NCBI GenBank assembly: GCA_021776095.1
Contig: JAJFGO010000066.1
Location: 1 to 64,000 of the forward strand
Length of the DNA: 64,000 nucleotides
Source: Kiloniellaceae bacterium
Lineage (GTDB): Bacteria > Pseudomonadota > Alphaproteobacteria > Kiloniellales > J153
Direction of reading: 5' to 3'
Position 1 is the stretch's first letter. Each line of letters starts with the position of its first letter. Shown here piece by piece: positions 10,472 to 18,352 of this stretch. Under the pieces are notes generated by a model. That model had not been told where the DNA came from and searched no databases. It worked only from the letters and a program-made list of their open reading frames with translations. A program made the translations under genes and the position numbers.

Positions 10472-11425
10472 ATGGAACAAATTTTGACGGCCCTGAAGGC
10501 GGCGGCGGAGGCGACCAGGCTCCGGCTTCTAGTGCTGTGCGCGCACAGCGATTTGACCGTATCCGAGCTGACCCAAATCCTCGGCCAGAGCCAACCGCGC
10601 GTCTCGCGGCACCTGCGTCTTTTGTGCGAGGCCGGACTGCTGGTCCGCCGGCGCGAGGGCAGTTGGGCTTATTTCCGCCCAGCCCGCCACGGCCCGGGCG
10701 CCGAGCTGGTCCGCGCCCTGGTGGACGGCATGCCGGGGCAGGACGAGGCCCTGTCGCTGGACTTGGAGCGCCTGGAGGCCATCGTGCGCGACCGCGCCCG
10801 CCGTGCCGCGGCCTACTTCAGCCGGAATGCGGAGAAGTGGAACGAGATCCGCTCGCTTTACGTCGACGAACGCGAGGTCGAGAAGGCTTTGCTGGCGCGA
10901 ATTTCCGGGGACCATGTGCGCGATGTGATCGACATCGGTACAGGCACCGGCCGGATGATCGAGGTTCTGGGCCCAGGGGTCGAGCACGCCGTTGGGGTCG
11001 ATCTTTCGCCCGATATGTTGATGGTCGCGCGGGCTAATCTGGACAAGGCCCGCCTGCGCAATTGCCTGGTACGCCAAGGGGACATGTATCAGTTGCCGGT
11101 GCCCAGCGCGTCATTCGACGCCGCGGTGATTCATCAGGTGCTGCACTTTGCCGAGGCGCCGGCGGCCGCGATCGGCGAGGCGGCTCGGGTCCTGCGCCCT
11201 GGTGGCAAGCTGATCGTGGCCGATTTCGAATCCCACGATCTGGAATTTCTCCGCGAGCAGCATCTGCACCGCTGGCTGGGCTTCCGCAATCAGGACATCC
11301 GCGGCTGGTGCGAGGCCGCTGGCTTAGAGCCGGAGGACCCGGCCTACCTGCCGGGCGATCCCTTGAACGTCGTCGTCTGGTGCGCCACCCGTCCGGCCGA
11401 GGCCGCGCGGCGGCCCCTGAACTAA
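10472..11425 (+). CDS. ArsR-family regulator fused to SAM-dependent methyltransferase domain (SahR-like)
   Basis: A two-domain protein of 317 residues from the ATG at 10472 (MEQILTALKAAAEATRLRLL). Residues 1-85 are an ArsR winged helix (LTVSELTQILGQSQPRVSRHL) and residues about 115-300 a class I methyltransferase fold with VIDIGTGTGRM, GVDLSPDMLMVAR and VLRPGGKLIVADF. No cysteine-rich metal site of the classical ArsR kind is evident. Regulators of this build next to methionine-cycle genes sense S-adenosylhomocysteine or SAM. The gene is followed within about 50 bases by metF and metH and preceded by a palindromic operator. Upstream ATGs at 10433 and 10436 are alternatives but would leave almost no leader. 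Confidence 0.75.
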   Translation: MEQILTALKAAAEATRLRLLVLCAHSDLTVSELTQILGQSQPRVSRHLRLLCEAGLLVRRREGSWAYFRPARHGPGAELVRALVDGMPGQDEALSLDLERLEAIVRDRARRAAAYFSRNAEKWNEIRSLYVDEREVEKALLARISGDHVRDVIDIGTGTGRMIEVLGPGVEHAVGVDLSPDMLMVARANLDKARLRNCLVRQGDMYQLPVPSASFDAAVIHQVLHFAEAPAAAIGEAARVLRPGGKLIVADFESHDLEFLREQHLHRWLGFRNQDIRGWCEAAGLEPEDPAYLPGDPLNVVVWCATRPAEAARRPLN

Positions 11426-11470
11426 AGCGCTCGCGAGCATATCCAATCAAGTTAGGAAAGATTGACGGAC

Positions 11471-12409
11471 ATGGCATCGAAAATCCCGGCCAAGCAAAGC
11501 GATCGCGACGACGGCGAACTGGCGATCTCGTTCGAATTCTTTCCGCCCAAGAGCGCGGCCATGGAGACCCGCCTGTGGGAGACCATCAAGCGGCTGGAGC
11601 CGCTCGATCCGCGTTTCGTCTCGGTCACCTACGGCGCCGACGGCAGCACCCGCGAGCGAACCCATGGCACGGTGACCCGGATCTTGCGCGAAACCCAGGT
11701 CTTGCCGGCCGCGCACCTGACCTGCGTGGGCGCGACCCGCGACGAGATCGACGAGGTTGCCCGGGCCTATTGGCAGGCCGGCGTGCGCCACATCGTAGCC
11801 CTTCGCGGCGATCCGCCGGGCGGCGTGCAAGCAACCTACGAGCCGCACCCGGGCGGTTACGCATATGCCAGCGAACTGGTTGCCGGGCTGAAGCGGATCG
11901 GTGACTTCGAGATCAGCGTCGCGGCCTTCCCGGAGACGCATCCCGGCGCGCTGAGCCCCGAGGACGATCTGGACAATCTGAAGCGCAAAATCGATGCCGG
12001 TGCTTGCCGGGCGATCACCCAGTTCTTCTTCGATCCCACCGACTATCTGCAATTTTTGGATCGGGCCCGCGCGGCTGGGATCGAGGCGCCCATCGTGCCG
12101 GGCATCTTGCCGATCACCAACTTTGCCCGCCTGGTGGATTTTGCCGGCAAGTGCGGTACCAAGGTGCCGGCTTGGCTCTACGACTTGTTTGGGCATCTCG
12201 ACGAGGATCCCGAGTCGCGCGATTTGGTCGCGGCCGCGACCGCCGCCGAGCAATGCCGCTATCTGCAGGCCTATGGCGTCACCGAATTTCATTTCTACAC
12301 CCTGAACCGGGCCGAGCTCACCACCGCAATCTGCCGCATGCTTCGTGCGCCGGCGACGCCTTGGGCCAATGGGCCGTTCACCGGCCCCCGTTTGGAGGCG
12401 CGCGCCTGA
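11471..12409 (+). CDS. metF: Methylenetetrahydrofolate reductase
   Basis: Reduces 5,10-methylene-THF to 5-methyl-THF, the methyl donor for MetH encoded by the next gene. About 312 residues, the normal bacterial length. Signatures are ISFEFFPPKS at the N-terminus, FVSVTYGADGSTRERT, HLTCVGATRDEI, IVALRGDPPGG, a second-half ACRAITQFFFDPTDYLQF and VPGILPITN. The ATG at 11471 has GGAAAG ten bases ahead; a TTG nine bases earlier is less likely. It ends one base before the metH start, so the two are translationally coupled. A second, divergent MTHFR lies at 52763. Confidence 0.96.
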   Translation: MASKIPAKQSDRDDGELAISFEFFPPKSAAMETRLWETIKRLEPLDPRFVSVTYGADGSTRERTHGTVTRILRETQVLPAAHLTCVGATRDEIDEVARAYWQAGVRHIVALRGDPPGGVQATYEPHPGGYAYASELVAGLKRIGDFEISVAAFPETHPGALSPEDDLDNLKRKIDAGACRAITQFFFDPTDYLQFLDRARAAGIEAPIVPGILPITNFARLVDFAGKCGTKVPAWLYDLFGHLDEDPESRDLVAAATAAEQCRYLQAYGVTEFHFYTLNRAELTTAICRMLRAPATPWANGPFTGPRLEARA

Positions 12410-12410
12410 C

Positions 12411-15400
12411 ATGAGCCGTTTTTTCGAAGCGCTTTCGCAGCGGGTCTTGCTGTGCGATGGGGCCATGGGCAGCCGCATCCAGGCCACGGATCTGGATGTG
12501 GAGGCGGATTATTGGGGCAACGAAAATTGCACCGAGATCCTCAACCTGTCGCGGCCCGATGTGATCCTGGATGTGCACAAGGGATACTTTCAGGCCGGGG
12601 CCGACTTGGTCGAGACCAACAGCTTTGGGGGGTCGCCGATCACGCTCGGCGAATTCGATCTGCAAGACAAAGCCTATGAAATCAACAAACGCGCCGCAGA
12701 GTTGGCGCGCGAGGCCGCTGAGGCCTTTAAAGGAGACGGGCGCGAGCGTTTCGTCGCCGGTTCGATCGGCCCAGGGACCAAGTTGCCGACCCTTGGCCAT
12801 CTCGATTACGACAGCATCGAGGCCGCGCTGACTCTGCAGTGCGACGGCTTGATCGCCGGCGGGGTCGACACCCTGCTAATCGAAACCTGCCAGGATCCCC
12901 TGCAAATCAAAGCGGCGGTCAATGGCGCCAAGGCGGCGCGCACCAAGGCCGGGAAAGACGATCTGCCCTTGATCGTTCAGGTCACGGTCGAGACCACGGG
13001 CACTTTGCTCGTCGGTACCGATATCGCGGCTGCGGCAACGATCATCGACGCCCTCGACGTGCCGGTCATGGGATTGAACTGCGCCACCGGGCCGCAGGAG
13101 ATGGCGCCGCATGTGCAGTGGCTGGCCGAGAACTGGCGCGGGTTGATTTCGATTCAGCCGAACGCCGGCTTGCCGGAACTGGTCGAGGGCAAGACCCACT
13201 ACCCCCTGACCCCGCAAGAGTTGGCCAAGTGGCTGGAGCGCTTTCTGAAAGAGGATGGGATCAATCTGATCGGTGGATGCTGCGGGACCACGACCGATCA
13301 CATCGCCACCCTGGACGCAATGTTACGCGATCAAGCAGGGGCTGCCGCGCGTCCCGCGCCGCTGGAACGCAAGCCGGTCTGGATTCCGGGCATCGCCTCG
13401 CTCTACGGGCCGGTCGCCTATCGCCAAGAGAACGCCTATCTCTCCATCGGCGAGCGCTGCAACGCCAACGGCAGCCGTAAGTTCCGCAAGTTTCAGGAAG
13501 ACGGCGACTGGGATGCCTGCATTGCCATGGGGGTTGAGCAGGTCAAGGAAGGTTCGCACGGAATCGACGTCTGCACAGCCTTCGTCGGGCGCGATGAGAC
13601 TGCGGAGATGACTGAGGTTTTGAGCCGCATGCGCGGTTCGATCAATGCGCCTCTGGTGATCGATTCGACCGAGTTGAACGTCCTCGAATCCGCTATGAAA
13701 CTATACGGCGGCAAATCGATCCTGAACTCGATCAATTTCGAGGACGGCGAGGAGCCGGCGGCCAAGCGCCTGGAATTGGCCCGCAAGTACGCCAGCGCGG
13801 TGATCGCTTTGACCATCGACGAAGGCGGCATGGCCAAAGAGGCGGATCACAAGGTCGAGGTCGCCCGGCGGCTCTATGATTTCGCCTGCAGCAAGCATGG
13901 CCTGCCGCCGAGCGACTTGATCTTCGATCCCCTGACTTTCACCATCTGCACCGGCAATGAGGACGACCGCAAACTCGGCCTTTGGACGCTCGAAGCGATC
14001 GAGAAGATCGCCGCAGATATGCCCGAGTGTCAGATCCTGTTGGGATTGTCGAATATCTCCTTCGGGCTCAATCCGCCGGCGCGCCACGTGCTCAATTCAG
14101 TCTATCTGGATCATGCGATCCAGCGGGGCTTGACCGGCGCGATCCTGCATATGTCGAAGATCATGCCCTTGCACAAGATCCCCGAGGAGGAGGTCAAGCT
14201 CGCCGAAGACCTGATCTTCGATCGGCGCAAGGAAGGTTACGATCCGCTCCACGCTTTCATTGCGTTGTTCGACGGCCGCACCTCTGAGGCGACGGAAAAG
14301 CGCGTACGGGCCGAGGATGTCGAGACGCGCCTCAAGGACCGCATCGTCGATGGCGACCGCCAGGGGCTCGATGCCGATCTCGAAGAAGCCCTGGGGAAGC
14401 ATCCGGCCCTCGACATCATCAACATCCATTTGCTCGACGGCATGAAGGTCGTCGGCGAGCTGTTCGGCGCGGGCAAGATGCAGTTGCCCTTCGTGCTGCA
14501 ATCGGCCGAGACCATGAAGGCGGCGGTCGCTTACCTAGAGCCGCACATGGAAAAGATCGAAGGCCAGGAGAAGGGCACGGTCGTGCTGGCGACGGTCAAG
14601 GGTGATGTCCACGATATCGGCAAGAACCTTGTCGACATCATCCTGACCAATAACGGCTATAACGTCGTTAATCTTGGCATCAAGCAGCCGATCGAAAACA
14701 TTCTGGCCGCGGTCGAGCAGCATAACGCCCATGCGGTCGGCATGAGCGGCCTACTGGTTAAGTCCACCGTGGTCATGCGCGACAACCTGGAGCGCATGAG
14801 CAAGGACGGGATCAAGGTCCCGGTCATGCTGGGCGGTGCAGCGTTGACCCGCCAATATGTGGAGGGCGACTGCGTCAAATCCTATGCATGCGGTCGGGTT
14901 GCCTATGCGCGCGATGCCTTCGATGGTCTTTCCCTCATGGACAAGGCAGTCAACGGCGGCTTCGACGAGCATCTCTTAGCGCGCAAAGCGCAAAACGATG
15001 CCCGGCCGAAAAATCGCAAGCGAGAACTAGGTGTCGCCAAGACCGCCGACCTGCGACCGGTCGATGCCGAGGAAACCCGCCTGCGCCGACAGGAGTTGGC
15101 AGTCGGCGTGGAGATTCCCGAACCGCCCTTCTGGGGGCCTCGGATCATCGCCAGGGTGCCGATCGAAGCGCTGGTGCCCTATCTGAACGAACGCATGCTC
15201 TACCAATTCCATTGGGGTTACCGGAAGGACGGCCGCACCTTGCAGGAATACATGGATTGGGCGCGTAAGGAGTTGCGCCCGATCTTGAAACGGATGCTGG
15301 ATATCTCCAAACAGCAAGACATTCTTCGGCCTCAGGCGGCCTATGGGTATTGGCCGGCCAATGCCGAGGGCAACGACGTGATCGTATTCGACCCGGTGGA

Positions 15401-15908
15401 CCGGGATAAGGAGGTGGCGCGCTTCACCTTGCCGCGGCAGGGGCGCGAGGGCGGCCTGTGCATCGCCGACTTCCTACGCGACGTGGAAAGCGGCGAACGC
15501 GATGTGCTCGGCCTCCAGGTCGCGACGGTTGGGCAGCACGCCTCGGATGTGGCGCGCGAATGGTTCGCCGAGAACCGCTACCAGGACTATCTCTACCTGC
15601 ACGGCCTTGGGGTCGAGATGGCCGAGGCCTTGGCGGAGTACGCCCACAAGCGGGCTCGCGCCGAACTCGGCTTCGGCCATGAAGATGCCCGCGACATGGA
15701 CAAAATGTTGCAGCAGGGCTATCGCGGCTCGCGCTATTCCTTCGGTTATCCGGCCTGCCCCAACCTGGAGGATCAGACCCAGCTGCTGCGCCTCCTGGAG
15801 GCTGAGAAGGTCGGGGTCGTGCTATCCGACGAGTTCCAGCTCCACCCCGAGCAATCGACCAGTGCCATCGTCCTGCATCACCCCCAGGCCAAGTATTTCT
15901 CGGTCTAG
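12411..15908 (+). CDS. metH: Cobalamin-dependent methionine synthase
   Basis: Transfers the methyl group of 5-methyl-THF to homocysteine through cobalamin. 1165 residues, with all four modules. The homocysteine/zinc domain has Cys224 in GLNCATGP and Cys290-Cys291 in GGCCGTT. The pterin domain starts near 350 (SIGERCNANGSRKF). The B12 module carries the base-off ligand His734 in DVHDIGKN. The C-terminal AdoMet reactivation domain includes GYRKDGRTLQEYMDWARKEL and the closing SAIVLHHPQAKYFSV. It is complete, but a second 120-bp copy of its 3' end lies 1.6 kb downstream beyond a histidine kinase gene. Confidence 0.97.
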   Translation: MSRFFEALSQRVLLCDGAMGSRIQATDLDVEADYWGNENCTEILNLSRPDVILDVHKGYFQAGADLVETNSFGGSPITLGEFDLQDKAYEINKRAAELAREAAEAFKGDGRERFVAGSIGPGTKLPTLGHLDYDSIEAALTLQCDGLIAGGVDTLLIETCQDPLQIKAAVNGAKAARTKAGKDDLPLIVQVTVETTGTLLVGTDIAAAATIIDALDVPVMGLNCATGPQEMAPHVQWLAENWRGLISIQPNAGLPELVEGKTHYPLTPQELAKWLERFLKEDGINLIGGCCGTTTDHIATLDAMLRDQAGAAARPAPLERKPVWIPGIASLYGPVAYRQENAYLSIGERCNANGSRKFRKFQEDGDWDACIAMGVEQVKEGSHGIDVCTAFVGRDETAEMTEVLSRMRGSINAPLVIDSTELNVLESAMKLYGGKSILNSINFEDGEEPAAKRLELARKYASAVIALTIDEGGMAKEADHKVEVARRLYDFACSKHGLPPSDLIFDPLTFTICTGNEDDRKLGLWTLEAIEKIAADMPECQILLGLSNISFGLNPPARHVLNSVYLDHAIQRGLTGAILHMSKIMPLHKIPEEEVKLAEDLIFDRRKEGYDPLHAFIALFDGRTSEATEKRVRAEDVETRLKDRIVDGDRQGLDADLEEALGKHPALDIINIHLLDGMKVVGELFGAGKMQLPFVLQSAETMKAAVAYLEPHMEKIEGQEKGTVVLATVKGDVHDIGKNLVDIILTNNGYNVVNLGIKQPIENILAAVEQHNAHAVGMSGLLVKSTVVMRDNLERMSKDGIKVPVMLGGAALTRQYVEGDCVKSYACGRVAYARDAFDGLSLMDKAVNGGFDEHLLARKAQNDARPKNRKRELGVAKTADLRPVDAEETRLRRQELAVGVEIPEPPFWGPRIIARVPIEALVPYLNERMLYQFHWGYRKDGRTLQEYMDWARKELRPILKRMLDISKQQDILRPQAAYGYWPANAEGNDVIVFDPVDRDKEVARFTLPRQGREGGLCIADFLRDVESGERDVLGLQVATVGQHASDVAREWFAENRYQDYLYLHGLGVEMAEALAEYAHKRARAELGFGHEDARDMDKMLQQGYRGSRYSFGYPACPNLEDQTQLLRLLEAEKVGVVLSDEFQLHPEQSTSAIVLHHPQAKYFSV

Positions 15909-15971
15909 GCCGGACAAATCACACGCCTAATACGGGTAATTCCGGGTCGCGTTTAGCAATTAATTGAGAAT

Positions 15972-16007
15972 GTTTGGCCAAACTTGACCTATTGCAAACA
16001 ATAGGTC
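15972..16007 (+). promoter_or_regulatory. Two adjacent palindromes just upstream of the histidine kinase
   Basis: A perfect 12-bp palindrome GTTTGGCCAAAC at 15972-15983 is followed by a 9-bp perfect stem, GACCTATTG / CAATAGGTC, with a CAAA tetraloop at 15986-16007. The stem ends 13 bases before the kinase ATG, and no thymine run follows, so it is not a standard terminator. It may be an operator pair or a hairpin over the ribosome entry region. metH ends about 60 bases before. The structure is seen directly; any role is inference. Confidence 0.5.
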
Positions 16008-16020
16008 GCGATGTTGCGTC

Positions 16021-17325
16021 ATGTCCTCAATACTGATCCCGAAGCCCTTCAATGAACGTGAGCGAATCGAGGCGCTCCAGGCCCTTGGAATCCTGGATAC
16101 GCCGCCCGAGGCTGCCTTCGACCGAATTACACGTTTAGCAGCCTCGGTCATGCGTGTGCAGGCGGCCTTTGTGTCCCTGGTGGACACGGACAGGCAATGG
16201 TTCAAGTCGTGCCATGGGGTGGATATCGCATCGTCACCACGGGAAATAGCCTTCTGCGCCCACGCGATTCTTAAGGACGAGGCGCTGGCGGTGCTGGACG
16301 CCACCAAAGATCCTAGATTCGCAGACAATCCCTTCGTTACGGGTGAAGCGCAATTGCGCTTCTACTTAGGTATGCCCTTGACCACGCGTGACGGGTTTCG
16401 CATCGGGACGCTCTGCGTGATCGACGGCAAGCCAAGAGCAGAGGTCACCGAAACTGAGCGTGGCGCCATGAGAGACCTGGCGGACATGACAATGGAGGCT
16501 ATCGAAGGTCGCGATGCGGTGCGCTACGCGACCGAAGTTCTATCGCAACACTTCAGCACGGCTCAAAGACGGGCTGAATCCGGTGAGACCGCGAAAGCAA
16601 ACCTCATGGCCATGCTCGGTCATGAATTGCGCACACCGCTGAATGCGATCATAGGGTTTAGCGAGGTCATGACGGGGCAAGTATTCGGTCCGCTTGGTAG
16701 CTCCAACTATATTGAATACGCCGAGCATATCCGCGACAGCGGCCAGCACTTGTTGGGATTGATCGAAACGCTTCTTAATTTTGCGAGCTGCGAACGCGGC
16801 GAGATAACGCTCATAGAAGATGAATTCAATCTTCCCGATGTTATTTATGGTTGTGTCGGCATGATGTCGGAGCGTGCGCGCAATGCGGAAATCGAGATTG
16901 GGGTCGAGGCCGCACCCGATTTGCCTGCGCTGCGCGCCGACCGGAGTCAGGTTGTGCAGATGCTTCTGAACTTGATCGGCAATGCTATCAAATTCAGTCA
17001 TTCTGGCGGGGCAGTGCGTATCATCGCGAATCTAGTGGGGAGGCGGATCGAGATCGCTGTCGTCGACCAGGGTATCGGCATGCCACCGGATCAACTGGAA
17101 AAATCGCGCGGCGTCTTCGATCAATTGGAGAATGGCTTAGCGCGCCGCTTCGAAGGGCTCGGACTCGGGCTGCCTCTGACGGAACGCTTGATCGAATTGC
17201 ACGGCGGAACACTTGAATTGCAGAGTGCAGGGGACGAAGGGACAACCGCCAAATTGACATTCCCCAAGTGGCGGTCAGCGAACTTTGGCGATGGCAGTAA
17301 GGCTGAAGCCGTTCGCGCCTCATAA
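16021..17325 (+). CDS. GAF-domain sensor histidine kinase
   Basis: A 434-residue soluble kinase without membrane segments. Residues about 25-160 are a GAF domain of the type seen in many two-component sensors (ALGILDTPPEAAFDRITRLA, IAFCAHAIL, FYLGMPLTT, GTLCVIDGKPR). The phospho-acceptor is His201 in MLGHELRTPLNAIIGFSE, and a HATPase region follows with LNLIGNAIKFS, VVDQGIGMP and LGLGLPLTERLIELHGG. No response regulator is nearby, so it is an orphan. Base composition is visibly less GC-rich than metH before it and the genes after it, and it is bracketed by two copies of the metH 3' end, which suggests acquisition by insertion. Confidence 0.9.
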   Translation: MSSILIPKPFNERERIEALQALGILDTPPEAAFDRITRLAASVMRVQAAFVSLVDTDRQWFKSCHGVDIASSPREIAFCAHAILKDEALAVLDATKDPRFADNPFVTGEAQLRFYLGMPLTTRDGFRIGTLCVIDGKPRAEVTETERGAMRDLADMTMEAIEGRDAVRYATEVLSQHFSTAQRRAESGETAKANLMAMLGHELRTPLNAIIGFSEVMTGQVFGPLGSSNYIEYAEHIRDSGQHLLGLIETLLNFASCERGEITLIEDEFNLPDVIYGCVGMMSERARNAEIEIGVEAAPDLPALRADRSQVVQMLLNLIGNAIKFSHSGGAVRIIANLVGRRIEIAVVDQGIGMPPDQLEKSRGVFDQLENGLARRFEGLGLGLPLTERLIELHGGTLELQSAGDEGTTAKLTFPKWRSANFGDGSKAEAVRAS

Positions 17326-17386
17326 AGCTGGATCGGCCGGATCGGCCGATCACGACGCAATCTTGGGCTGCGACACCCCGCTACGC

Positions 17387-17506
17387 CGCCTCCTGGAGGC
17401 TGAGAAGGTCGGCGTCGTGCTATCCGACGAGTTTCTGCTCCACCCAGAGCAATCGACCGGCGCCATCGTCCTGCACCACCCCCAGGCGAAATACTTCTCG
17501 ATCTAG
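17387..17506 (+). pseudogene. Duplicated 3' end of metH (40 codons with stop)
   Basis: These 120 bases match the last 120 bases of metH (15789-15908) with 11 mismatches by eye, about 91 percent. The encoded end, RLLEAEKVGVVLSDEFLLHP and on to HHPQAKYFSI, differs from MetH at only three residues (Q to L, S to G, V to I); most of the other differences are silent. Homology ends exactly at the stop codon. The fragment has no start of its own in family sequence. It looks like the original metH tail displaced when the kinase segment and a near-identical replacement tail entered, or the reverse. Confidence 0.85.
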
Positions 17507-17642
17507 TATCCCCCATGCGGGAATCCGGTCGTGGAGATCCGGCAAAGATGATCTCAGGGCCGATCCGCTCTAGGATCGCGTTGCCGGGCACGCTATTCTT
17601 TTCCTTTCGACATCGTAGATCGCACCAAGGGGAACCGTGCAT

Positions 17643-18275
17643 ATGGCCGACTCTTACCGGGAACGCAGCTATGGGGAAATCGAGATTGGCTTCGGCGCGA
17701 AGCCCGGGATTGTGGTCGTCGATTACCAGCTCGGATTCACCGATCCGCAATACCCCTTGGGCGGCGCCCCGCTGGTCATGCGCGGGGTCGAGAACACGGC
17801 CCGTCTGCTCGAAGTCGCCCGGCGTTGCGGCATTCCGGTGGCAACCTGCAATACCGCCTATCTGAACGAGCGGGAAATGCCGTACTGGAAGATCACGGCG
17901 GTCCACGAAACCTTCTTGCACGACCACCCTTCGGTCAAACTCGATCCGGACATCTACGATCCCGATTACGATTTGGCGGTGACCAAGACGGGCGCCTCGA
18001 TCTTTTTCCAGACACCGGTGGCGTCTTACTTCGCCAAGGAGCGGGTCGATACCGTGATCGTGACCGGCTGTGTGACCAGTGGCTGCATCCGCGCGACCAC
18101 GATCGACAGCTTCAGCCATCGCTTCCGCACCATCGTGCCGGAAGACTGCGTGGGCGATCACGAGGAAGGGCCGCACCACGACAACCTGCGCGATGTCGGC
18201 CGCCGTTACGCCGATATCTCCAGCGCCGACGCGGTCATCGCCTACTTCGAGGACTGGCGCAAACGGAACGGCTAG
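17643..18275 (+). CDS. Isochorismatase-like cysteine hydrolase (N-carbamoylsarcosine amidase type)
   Basis: A 210-residue hydrolase of the isochorismatase superfamily. The catalytic triad is Asp28 in VVVDYQLGFTD, Lys115 in VTKTGASIF, and Cys148 in TGCVTSGCIRAT. The length and spacing resemble N-carbamoylsarcosine amidohydrolase and related amidases. The ATG at 17643 is preferred, with AAGGGGA nine bases ahead; a GTG six bases upstream sits too close to that site. It is followed by an MttB-superfamily gene in the same direction, which suggests a role with N-methylated compounds, but substrate is not shown by sequence. Confidence 0.8.
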   Translation: MADSYRERSYGEIEIGFGAKPGIVVVDYQLGFTDPQYPLGGAPLVMRGVENTARLLEVARRCGIPVATCNTAYLNEREMPYWKITAVHETFLHDHPSVKLDPDIYDPDYDLAVTKTGASIFFQTPVASYFAKERVDTVIVTGCVTSGCIRATTIDSFSHRFRTIVPEDCVGDHEEGPHHDNLRDVGRRYADISSADAVIAYFEDWRKRNG

Positions 18276-18352
18276 CCATGCCCTCGGTTTCGTGTCATCC
18301 CGGATCGCAGACTTCGCGACAGCGGGGCCGCTGAATTCGGGAGGGCCGTTTC

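Noticed and set aside
12300-12420. Cobalamin riboswitch ahead of metH or the corrinoid protein
   Set aside because: metH is coupled to metF with a one-base gap and no room. The leader at 55409-55618 lacks the conserved B12-box and the AGGGAA/GCTGCCCCCGC segments.
16021-17325. Kinase as part of a mobile element with its own integrase
   Set aside because: The insert holds only the kinase and flanking palindromes; nothing codes for a recombinase, so integration by homologous recombination at metH is the better reading.
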